Below are positions 17,703 to 25,497 of a DNA stretch of 64,000 nucleotides, in pieces. Origin of the DNA: Pseudonocardia alaniniphila (GTDB lineage Bacteria; Actinomycetota; Actinomycetes; Mycobacteriales; Pseudonocardiaceae); the NCBI RefSeq assembly GCF_022524485.1, contig NZ_JAKXMK010000008.1, positions 62,001 to 126,000 on the forward strand, read 5' to 3'. Below the pieces are notes generated by a model. It searched no databases, was not told the origin of the DNA, and saw only the letters and a list, made by a program, of their open reading frames with translations. The position numbers and the translations under genes are program-made. The stretch's first letter is position 1. Each line of letters opens with the position of its first letter.

Positions 17703-18416
17703 TCAGAAGAGCAGTACCCAGACCGTGACGACCACGGCCCCACCTGCGAGCAACCAGAACAATCCGGCCCACATTCCGCCCGGAAAGGGCGTAAGCCGGG
17801 CGAGCATGTCGGCATCGGAGCTTCCGTGCAAACCGCGCCGCCGGCCACGCTGCAACTCCCGCACCGCGCGGAGCCCACCGAACACCAGGAACCAGCACAG
17901 CGCGGCCGCGAACCCGTCCTGCAGGCGGGGTTCACCCCACCCGGCAACCACGGCCACGAGAGCGCCGGTGGCGAGCACGGCGACCGCCCCGTAGAGGTTC
18001 CGGACATGGATCAGAGTGGCGGCGAGCAGGCCGAGCGCGATCCACAGCATCAGCGAGGCCTGGTCGGCGGCCACCAGCACGGCGCCACCGACGCCCAGTA
18101 GCGACGGCGCGGGGTAGCCGCCGAGGAACGTGAACACCAGGCCGGGACCCCGCCGGGCGCCCGTGGAGACCGTCAGGCCGGAGGTGTCGGGATGCAGCCG
18201 GATGCCGGTCAAACCGCGTCCGGCGACGACGGCCGTGAGTGCGTGGCCACCCTCGTGGGCGATGGTGACCACGGTGCGCGTCAACCGCCACAGCACTGAC
18301 CACGAGACCGCGATGAGCGCCAGGACGGCCGCCAGCAGCACTCCGGGCCGGTCGGTGACGAGCGTGCTGACGGTGTCGATGACGGTCTGCACCGCCGAGG
18401 TCGCGTTGTCCCCCAC
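17703..18416 (-). CDS. M50B-like membrane metallopeptidase
   Basis: 237 residues with several membrane helices. The zinc site HEGGHA (HExxH) lies at the end of the second hydrophobic stretch, and a long hydrophobic C-terminal half follows. This matches the M50B-like family of intramembrane proteases. The GTG at 18416 is the most plausible start, since a longer reading would run across the divergent MerR gene. A second metal-ligand motif (NPDG-like) is not obvious, so activity is uncertain. Confidence 0.75.
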   Translation of the reverse strand: MGDNATSAVQTVIDTVSTLVTDRPGVLLAAVLALIAVSWSVLWRLTRTVVTIAHEGGHALTAVVAGRGLTGIRLHPDTSGLTVSTGARRGPGLVFTFLGGYPAPSLLGVGGAVLVAADQASLMLWIALGLLAATLIHVRNLYGAVAVLATGALVAVVAGWGEPRLQDGFAAALCWFLVFGGLRAVRELQRGRRRGLHGSSDADMLARLTPFPGGMWAGLFWLLAGGAVVVTVWVLLF

Positions 18417-18500
18417 ACCTCGAGTCTGGCAGCGGTGACGGACCGGGCGCCGCGACGGCCCGTTAATGACGTTGACCTTCCAGCCGGTGGAGACCCGACG

Positions 18501-19415
18501 ATGAGCCGCATGACCGAGACGACGCTGCTGACGATCGGACAGCTCGCCCGCCGTTCGGGCGTACCGGTCCGCACCATCCGGTTCTGGTCGGACGAGGGCG
18601 TGTTGCCCGAGACGGAACGCTCGACCGGCAACTACCGCCGCTACGACGCCCGTGCAGTCGCGCGGCTCGACCTCGTGCGCACGCTGCGCGAGCTCGGCCT
18701 CGGCCTCGACGACGTCCGGCTCGTGCTCGAGCGCAGACGCAGCGTCGAGGAGGTGGCCGCGGCGCACGTCCAGGCCATCGACAGCCAGATCCGAACCCTG
18801 CGGACGCAACGTGCCGTCTGCACGCTGCTCGCCCGCGGGGACTCCTCCGAAAGAAAGGTGACACTGATGAACGACCTCGCCCGACTGTCCGCCGCCGAAC
18901 GCCAGCAGCTGATCGACGAGTTCGTCGACAGCGCGTTCGCCGGCACCGACCCCGAAGCCCCGGGCGCGGGCATCGCCGGTGCGATGCGCATCATGCCTGC
19001 ACAGCTACCCGACGAGCCGTCCACCGAGCAGGTGGAGGCATGGGTGGAGCTCGCCGAGCTCGTCACGGACCCGTCGTTCCGTGCGCGGGTACGGGAGATG
19101 GCCACAGCGGGATCCGAGCCGGGCGCCGCCGAGCCGCTGCTCGATCCGGCGGCGGTCATCGAGCACGCAGGCGCGGCGGTCTCGGCCGGCATCGCACCCG
19201 GATCGGCGGAAGGCCAGGCCGTCCTGCACCGGCTCATCTCGCCGGAGCTCGACGCGGCGGGCCGCGACGATCTCGCCGACAAGACCGCCACCTTCACCGA
19301 CCGGCGGGTGGAGCGCTACTGGGGGCTGCTCGGAACGCTCAACGGCTGGGAGCCCCGGCCACCGACGGTGCCGGCGTTCGAGTGGCTGATCGACGCACTC
19401 CGCGCCCACCCCTGA
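18501..19415 (+). CDS. MerR-family transcriptional regulator with long C-terminal domain
   Basis: 304 residues from ATG 18501. Residues 9-80 form the MerR winged helix (LTIGQLARRSGVPVRTIRFW, then the wing with NYRRYD), followed by the dimerisation coiled coil (HVQAIDSQIRTLRTQR). The remaining ~180 residues are helical and lack the Cys ligands of metal-sensing MerR proteins, so a small-molecule or protein signal is more likely. It is transcribed divergently from the M50-type protease and may control it. Confidence 0.88.
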   Translation: MSRMTETTLLTIGQLARRSGVPVRTIRFWSDEGVLPETERSTGNYRRYDARAVARLDLVRTLRELGLGLDDVRLVLERRRSVEEVAAAHVQAIDSQIRTLRTQRAVCTLLARGDSSERKVTLMNDLARLSAAERQQLIDEFVDSAFAGTDPEAPGAGIAGAMRIMPAQLPDEPSTEQVEAWVELAELVTDPSFRARVREMATAGSEPGAAEPLLDPAAVIEHAGAAVSAGIAPGSAEGQAVLHRLISPELDAAGRDDLADKTATFTDRRVERYWGLLGTLNGWEPRPPTVPAFEWLIDALRAHP

Positions 19416-19421
19416 TGCCCA

Positions 19422-19457
19422 CCCTCCCCGCGAGCCGCCGGCTACTCGCGGGGAGGG
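19422..19457. terminator. Bidirectional hairpin between merR-type gene and lysE-type gene
   Basis: Perfect 13-bp inverted repeat CCCTCCCCGCGAG / CTCGCGGGGAGGG with a 10-nt loop, placed between two convergent stop codons. No clear U-tract, as is common in high-GC actinobacteria. Confidence 0.75.
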
Positions 19458-19475
19458 ATGGGTGACTCGCGAGGG

Positions 19476-20111
19476 TCAGTCCTTGCGGCCCGTCAGGGCC
19501 AGCCCGGCGCCCATCACGATCATCATGAGGCCGCCGATGCCGCCGACGCGGCGCAGGCGGGCGGGTGAGGTGGCGAACCAGGTGCGGGCCGTGCCGGCGG
19601 CCAGCCCCCACATGCTGTCGAGCGTGGCGGCGATGCATGCGAACAGCAGGCCGAGCACCAGCATCTGCGAGGTCGGGCTGCCGGCGCCGGAGTCGACGAA
19701 CTGCGGCAGGACGGCGGCGAAGAAGATCAGCACCTTCGGGTTCGTCACGCCGACCACGACGCCCTGCCAGAACAACCGCCGGTCGGCCGGACCGGCGGCG
19801 CCATCGAGGGCAGCCGCGAGGGAGCCGCGGGAACGGATCGTCTGGACGCCGAGGTACACGAGATAGACCGCGCCCATCAGCTTGAGCACGGTGAACACCT
19901 CGGCCGACTCCGTGGCGAGGGCCCCGAACCCGAGAGCCACCGCCACGACCACGAGCGAGGCTCCGACGGTGTTGCCCGCGACGCTGGTGAACGCGGCCCG
20001 CCGACCGTGGGCGAGCGCGCGGCCGACGATGAAGAGCACGCTCGGGCCGGGGATCACCACCAGCACGATTCCGGCGAGCGCGAAGGTGATGAGGGTCTCC
20101 ACGGAAGGCAC
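19476..20111 (-). CDS. LysE-family amino-acid/metabolite exporter
   Basis: 211 residues, six hydrophobic helices. The signature GIVLVVIPGPSVLFIVGRAL near the N-terminus is the LysE/RhtB hallmark. An inner-membrane exporter of amino acids or related metabolites; the substrate is not predictable. It lies downstream of glnE on the same strand, with about 60 nt between them. Confidence 0.9.
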   Translation of the reverse strand: MPSVETLITFALAGIVLVVIPGPSVLFIVGRALAHGRRAAFTSVAGNTVGASLVVVAVALGFGALATESAEVFTVLKLMGAVYLVYLGVQTIRSRGSLAAALDGAAGPADRRLFWQGVVVGVTNPKVLIFFAAVLPQFVDSGAGSPTSQMLVLGLLFACIAATLDSMWGLAAGTARTWFATSPARLRRVGGIGGLMMIVMGAGLALTGRKD

Positions 20112-20171
20112 AGCCGCACGCTAACCCGGATGGACCCCCTAGATCACCGTGTTTCGGTCCTACCGGGCGAT

Positions 20172-23171
20172 CTACCAGCCGTAGAACACACGCTCCACCA
20201 CGGCACGGGCGCGCCGGGTGGTGCGCCGGTAGTCGTCGAGGAAGACACCGGGGTCGCCGTCCGGCGGATAGCCCATGGCAGCGGCCACGGCCGCCAGCTC
20301 CCGTCCCGACCGGGGCAGTTGGTCGCCCGGCTTGCCCTTGACCAGCATCACGGCGTTGCGTGCCCGGGTCGCCATCGTCCAGCCGGCGGTGAGCTCCGAC
20401 GCGTCCTCGGCGGTGAGCAACCCTGCCTCGCGCGCCTCCCGCAGGCCCTCCAGGGTGGAGGTCGTCCGCAGCTCCGGGATGTCGCCCGCGTGCTGCATCT
20501 GCAGCAGCTGCACGGTCCACTCGACGTCGGCGAGACCGCCGTGGCCGAGCTTCGTGTGCGTGCTGCGGTCGGCCCCACGGGGGAGCCGCTCGTCGTCGAC
20601 GCGTGCCTTGATCCGGCGGATCTCGGTGACGGTGGCCGCGTCGATCCCGACAGCCGGGTACCGGATCGGGTCGACCATGTGCAGGAACCGCCTGCCCAGA
20701 TCGGCATCGCCTGCCACGACGGTGGCCCGGAGCAGGGCCTGCGCCTCCCAGGCCTGCGACCAGCGGGAGTAGTACTCACGGTAGGACCCGATGGTCCGCA
20801 CGAGCGGTCCGGAACGGCCCTCCGGGCGCAGGTCGGCGTCCACCACGAGTGCGGGGTCGGGGCTCGGTGCAGCGAGGCGCCTGCGGACCGTCTCGGCCAC
20901 GGTGGTGGAGTAGCGCACCGCGTCGTGGTCCGACGCCCCGCCGACGGGCTCGCACACGAACATCACGTCGGCGTCGCTCGCGTAGCCCAGCTCCGCGCCA
21001 CCGAGCCGACCCATCCCGATCACCGCGAGGCGGGCAGGCGGCGGCTCGTGGCCGATCGCCCGCTCCACGGACTCCAGCGTGGCCTGCAGCACGGCCACCC
21101 ACACGGAGGTGAGCGCCGTGCACACCTGCTCGAGATCGAGCACGCCGAGCAGGTCGCCGCATGCCACGCGCAATATCTCGTGCCGCCGCATCGAGCGCGC
21201 CGTGGCCGCGGCGCTGTCGGGATCCTGCTGCCGGGCGACGGTGGCGCGCAGTGATCCGGCTACCTCGGCCGGGTCGCGGGCGAGTTCGTCGGCATGTCCC
21301 GTGGTTGGCGCGGCGAGCAGGCGCAGCACCTCGGGCGCGCGCACCAGCAGGTCCGGGACCAGCGCGGACGTGCCGAGCAGCCGCATCAGCCGTTCTGCCA
21401 CGAGCCCCTCGTCGCGCAGGAGGCGCAGGTACCACGGCGTGGTGGCGAGCGCCTCGGACACCCGGCGGTAGGCCAGGAGACCGCGGTCCGGGTCGGGGCT
21501 GCGCGCGAGCTCGTCGAGCAGCACCGGCAGCAGGGTGTGCTGGATGGACGCAGCACGCGACACACCCGACGTCAGCGCCCTCAGGTGGCCCAGCGCGCCC
21601 TCCGGCGACGCCCAGCCCAGCGCGCCGAGCCGGGCCGCCGCCGCCGCCTCCGACAGCCGCGCAGAGTCGGGCGAGAGCCGGGAGACCGCGGTGAGCAGTG
21701 GCCGGTAGAACAGCTTCTCGTGGAGTCTGCGGACGCGCCGCGAGTTGCGCGTCCACTCCGCCACGAGCACGCCGACGACGTCATGGCGCCCGTCCGGACG
21801 CAGCCGCGCCGCGCGGGCCAGCCAGCGCAGGCCGTGGGTGTCGTTCTGGGACGGGAGCAGGTGGGTGCGGCGCATCCGCTGCAGCTGCAGCCGGTGTTCG
21901 AGCAGGCGCAGGAACCGGTAGGACGCCGCCAGGTTCGCGCCGTCGTCGCGCCCGACGTATCCGCCGTCGGCGAGGGCGGCCAGGGCCTCCAGCGTGGACG
22001 GGGAACGCAGCGCCTCATCGGTGCGGCCGTGCACGAGCTGCAGCAGCTGCACCGCGAACTCGACGTCGCGCAGGCCGCCGGGACCCAGCTTGAGCTCACG
22101 CTCCGCGTGATCAGGGCGGATGTGCTCCTCCACGCGGCGGCGCATGGCCTGCACATCGGCGACGAAGTCGTCGCGGCCTGCGGCGTTCCACACCATCGGC
22201 GCCACCGCCTCGGCGTACGCCGCTCCGAGCTCGGGGTCGCCCGCGACGGGCCGCGCCTTCAGCAGCGCCTGGAACTCCCAGGTCTTGGCCCATCGCTTGT
22301 AGTACGACACGTGCCCGTCGAGGGTCCGGACGAGCGCGCCCTGGCGGCCCTCGGGACGCAGGTTCGCGTCGACCTGGAAGCAGGCCTCCCCCGCGATCCG
22401 CATCACCCGGCTCGCGAGCCTGGTCTGCGCCTGGTCGGCGGGCTCCGCCACGAACACGACGTCGACGTCACTCACGTAGTTCAGCTCGTGGCCGCCGGTC
22501 TTGCCCATCGCGATGATCGCCAGCCGGCCCGGCTCCTCACCCGCCTCCGCGACGGCGACGGCCAGCGCGGCCTGCAGGGCGGCGGCGGCGAGGTCGGCGA
22601 GCCGGGCCGCGACGTCCTCCAGGGCGAGCACCGGGAGGTCGGGCTCCCCGACGGCCGCGAGATCGGCGGCGGCCAGCAGGAGCAGCTCGTCGCGGTAGGC
22701 GACACGCAGGGCGGCGATCGCCTCCGACCCGGTGAGCGTTGCTGCCGACCCGCCCGGCGAGCCCGCAGGCGGGGCGGCCGGGTCGGCCCCGACGGCGCGG
22801 AGCATCGCACCACGCGCGTCGTCGTCGTGGTCGGGCGCGTCGGTGACCAGCCGGTGCCAGCGGTCGGGGTGGGTGACGAGGTGGTCGCCGAGTGCGGAGG
22901 AGCTGCCGAGGAGCGCGAACAGCCTGCCGCGCAGGCCCGGGTCGGAGCGCAGTGCCGCGTCGAACTCGTTGCGGTCGGACGCGGCGTGCGCGAGCCGCTC
23001 CACGGCACGCAGGGCCAGATCGGGGTCGGGGCTGCGGGCGAGTGCCCACATGACCTCCTCGGCACCGTCGGCCGGCCTGTCGCCGACCCACCAGCCGAGC
23101 TCGTCGAGCGTGGCCTCCGCCCACGACTCGGTCAGCCCGAGCCGGGCGAGGGAGGTACCGGTACGCGTCAC
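20172..23171 (-). CDS. glnE: Bifunctional glutamine synthetase adenylyltransferase / deadenylylase
   Basis: 999 residues from GTG 23171, close to the ~994 of mycobacterial GlnE. Two nucleotidyltransferase domains are visible. The N-terminal (deadenylylating) domain has GHELNYVSDVDVVFV, and the C-terminal (adenylylating) domain has GAELGYASDADVMFV. Each is followed by a helical HD/NTase-associated bundle. GlnE attaches or removes AMP on glutamine synthetase type I in response to nitrogen status. It sits downstream of a GNAT gene and glnA2, as in Mycobacterium (glnA2 next to glnE). Confidence 0.97.
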   Translation of the reverse strand: MTRTGTSLARLGLTESWAEATLDELGWWVGDRPADGAEEVMWALARSPDPDLALRAVERLAHAASDRNEFDAALRSDPGLRGRLFALLGSSSALGDHLVTHPDRWHRLVTDAPDHDDDARGAMLRAVGADPAAPPAGSPGGSAATLTGSEAIAALRVAYRDELLLLAAADLAAVGEPDLPVLALEDVAARLADLAAAALQAALAVAVAEAGEEPGRLAIIAMGKTGGHELNYVSDVDVVFVAEPADQAQTRLASRVMRIAGEACFQVDANLRPEGRQGALVRTLDGHVSYYKRWAKTWEFQALLKARPVAGDPELGAAYAEAVAPMVWNAAGRDDFVADVQAMRRRVEEHIRPDHAERELKLGPGGLRDVEFAVQLLQLVHGRTDEALRSPSTLEALAALADGGYVGRDDGANLAASYRFLRLLEHRLQLQRMRRTHLLPSQNDTHGLRWLARAARLRPDGRHDVVGVLVAEWTRNSRRVRRLHEKLFYRPLLTAVSRLSPDSARLSEAAAAARLGALGWASPEGALGHLRALTSGVSRAASIQHTLLPVLLDELARSPDPDRGLLAYRRVSEALATTPWYLRLLRDEGLVAERLMRLLGTSALVPDLLVRAPEVLRLLAAPTTGHADELARDPAEVAGSLRATVARQQDPDSAAATARSMRRHEILRVACGDLLGVLDLEQVCTALTSVWVAVLQATLESVERAIGHEPPPARLAVIGMGRLGGAELGYASDADVMFVCEPVGGASDHDAVRYSTTVAETVRRRLAAPSPDPALVVDADLRPEGRSGPLVRTIGSYREYYSRWSQAWEAQALLRATVVAGDADLGRRFLHMVDPIRYPAVGIDAATVTEIRRIKARVDDERLPRGADRSTHTKLGHGGLADVEWTVQLLQMQHAGDIPELRTTSTLEGLREAREAGLLTAEDASELTAGWTMATRARNAVMLVKGKPGDQLPRSGRELAAVAAAMGYPPDGDPGVFLDDYRRTTRRARAVVERVFYGW

Positions 23172-23253
23172 GGAGCACGATCCTGCCGTAGCCGGAGGCC
23201 GCAGTGGAGGACGAGTTCGCCACCGGTTCGGTGGCGGTGCCTGCACGTCCCGA

Positions 23254-24093
23254 TCATCGCTCGAAGCGAAGCTCCAGTGCGTCGTGCAACGGGCGATAGC
23301 CGATGCGCGGATAGAGCCGGTTCGTCGTCGGGTTGGCGAGGTCGGTGAACAGCAGCACGTGCTCGGCGCCCTCGTGAAGCGCCCACCGGGACGCTGCGGC
23401 CGTCACCGCCGCGGCATATCCGCGGCCGCGGTGCTCGGGCGGGGTGTACACGGGCCCGATCCGCGACATCCCCGCCGTGACCGCGCGCGCCGACGCCTGC
23501 GCGACGGGGACACCGTCGACCTCCCAGAGCAGTTCGCCCGTGCCCAGCCGCAGCGAGCGGGCCGCGAGTTCCCGGGGCGAGAGCGCGCTCGTCCACGCGC
23601 CCCGGTCGGCCTCGGCGAAGGCGAAACGCCACTCGGCCAGCAGGTCGAGGTCGCCCTCGTTCGCGCTCCGGACGTCGCCGGGCACCCCTGTCGGTGGCAC
23701 GAGCTCGTCGAGGGTGAACAGCCGGGTGCGCTGCTCCACCAGCACCCTCGCTCCCGTGCGAGCGACGTGCGCAGCGGCGAACGCCTCGGCCACGCCGGTG
23801 GGCCCGCTCACTCCGGGCAGATCCTGGTCGGCGGCGGCCAGCGCGTCGTCGACGGCCGCCGCGTGCCCCGGCTGCAGGGCCGAGACGAGGACGGGCCGGC
23901 CGGGGGTGCGCAGCGCCGCACCCACGACCTCACCGGCGTCGTGCACCGTCAACAGCGCCGCCGCACGCTCCTGACCGCGGCACATCGCGTCGAGCACGCT
24001 GATCTCGATCGTGTGCCGCATCGGGTCGGACCAGAGCAGCGGAAGGGCCGGGCGGGCGAACGCCTGCACGTCGTTGTGAACGACAAGATCCAT
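23254..24093 (-). CDS. GNAT-family N-acetyltransferase
   Basis: 279 residues. The C-terminal half carries the acetyl-CoA-binding signature VYTPPEHRGRGYAAAV and the terminal NRLYPRIGYRP, while the N-terminal ~130 residues are a diverged second lobe (FR47-like arrangement). It lies between glnA2 and glnE on the same strand. The acceptor substrate is not apparent; a link to nitrogen metabolism is suggested only by position. Confidence 0.85.
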   Translation of the reverse strand: MDLVVHNDVQAFARPALPLLWSDPMRHTIEISVLDAMCRGQERAAALLTVHDAGEVVGAALRTPGRPVLVSALQPGHAAAVDDALAAADQDLPGVSGPTGVAEAFAAAHVARTGARVLVEQRTRLFTLDELVPPTGVPGDVRSANEGDLDLLAEWRFAFAEADRGAWTSALSPRELAARSLRLGTGELLWEVDGVPVAQASARAVTAGMSRIGPVYTPPEHRGRGYAAAVTAAASRWALHEGAEHVLLFTDLANPTTNRLYPRIGYRPLHDALELRFER

Positions 24094-24142
24094 GCGCGCA
24101 GACCCTGCCTCGCCCGCAGCCCGCCTGGCGACTGGTTTGTGG

Positions 24143-25486
24143 TCAGAGGACGGGCAGGTAGGTACGCAGCTCGTACGGGGTGACCTGGCGCCGGTACCCG
24201 TCCCACTCCGCCCGCTTGTTGCGCAGGAAGAAGTCGAACACGTGCTCGCCGAGGATCTCCGCGACCAGCTCCGAGTGCTCCATCGCCACGAGCGCCTCGG
24301 TGAGGTTCTGCGGCAGCGACTCGTAGCCCATCGCCCGGCGCTCGGTCTCGGTGAGCGACCAGACGTCGTCCTCGGTGGGCGGCGGGAGCTCGTAACCCTT
24401 CTGCACGCCGGTGAGCCCGGCGCCGAGGATCACCGCGAATGACAGGTAAGGGTTGCAGGCGCTGTCGAGCGTGCGGATCTCCACGCGGCGCGTGGACGCC
24501 TTGCCCGGGGAGTACATCGGCACCCGCACCAGCGCGGAGCGGTTGGCGTGGCCCCACGACACCGCAGTGGGCGCCTCGCCGCCGGTGATCAGGCGCTTGT
24601 AGGAGTTGACCCACTGGTTGGTGACAGCGCTCATCTCCCGGGCGTGCCGAAGCACTCCCGCCACGAACGCGTTGCCCGTCTCGGAGAGCTCGAACGGGTT
24701 GTTCGGGTCGTGGAAGGCGTTGCGGTCGCCCTCGAAGAGCGAGAAGTGCGTGTGCATGGCCGAGCCTGCGTGCGCGGAGAAGGGCTTGGGCATGAAGGAC
24801 GCCCGCACGCCCTGCATGATCGCGACCTCCTTCACGACGTACCGGAACGTCATGATGTTGTCGGCCATCGTGAGCGCGTCGGCGTAGCGGAGGTCGATCT
24901 CCTGCTGCCCGGGGCCACCCTCGTGGTGGCTGAACTCCACGGAGATGCCCATCGACTCCAGCGTCTCGATGGCGTTGCGCCGGAAGTGCGGGGCGATGTC
25001 GTGGCTGGCCTGGTCGAAGTAGCCGCCGGAGTCGGCGGGCTGGGGCGGCGACCCGTCGTCGGGCAGGTCACGCAACAGGTAGAACTCGATCTCGGGGTGG
25101 ACGTAGCAGGTGAAGCCCGCCTCGCCCGCCTTGCTCAGGGCCCGCCGCAGCACGTGCCGCGGGTCGGCCCACGACGGGGAGCCGTCGGGCATCGCGATGT
25201 CGCAGAACATCCGGGCCGAGTAGTGCTCGCCGGACTGGCTCTCCCACGGCAGCACCTGGAACGTGGAGGGGTCGGGCCGCGCGACCATGTCCGACTCGTA
25301 CACGCGTGCGAAGCCCTCGATCGCGGACCCGTCGAAGCCGATTCCCTCCGCGAACGCCCCCTCGAGCTCCGCCGGGGCCACGGCCACCGACTTGAGATAG
25401 CCGAGCACGTCGGTGAACCAGAGGCGCACGAAGCGGATGTCGCGTTCCTCGAGTGTGCGGAGCACGAACTCCTGCTGGCGGTCCAT
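24143..25486 (-). CDS. glnA2: Glutamine synthetase-like GlnA2 (type I fold)
   Basis: 447 residues. Family motifs are present in order: GFDGSAIEGFA, the substrate/metal region EIEFYLL and EFSHHEGGPGQQE, the ATP-site segment FMPKPFSAHAGSAMHTHFSL and NRSALVRVP. No NLYDLP-type adenylylation site is evident near the C-terminus. M. tuberculosis GlnA2 is a neighbour of GlnE, and the Streptomyces GlnA2 homologue is a gamma-glutamylpolyamine synthetase, so the substrate may be a polyamine and not ammonia. It starts 11 nt after the stop of the SARP-NACHT gene, suggesting shared transcription. Confidence 0.92.
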   Translation of the reverse strand: MDRQQEFVLRTLEERDIRFVRLWFTDVLGYLKSVAVAPAELEGAFAEGIGFDGSAIEGFARVYESDMVARPDPSTFQVLPWESQSGEHYSARMFCDIAMPDGSPSWADPRHVLRRALSKAGEAGFTCYVHPEIEFYLLRDLPDDGSPPQPADSGGYFDQASHDIAPHFRRNAIETLESMGISVEFSHHEGGPGQQEIDLRYADALTMADNIMTFRYVVKEVAIMQGVRASFMPKPFSAHAGSAMHTHFSLFEGDRNAFHDPNNPFELSETGNAFVAGVLRHAREMSAVTNQWVNSYKRLITGGEAPTAVSWGHANRSALVRVPMYSPGKASTRRVEIRTLDSACNPYLSFAVILGAGLTGVQKGYELPPPTEDDVWSLTETERRAMGYESLPQNLTEALVAMEHSELVAEILGEHVFDFFLRNKRAEWDGYRRQVTPYELRTYLPVL

Positions 25487-25497
25487 GGGCGACGAGC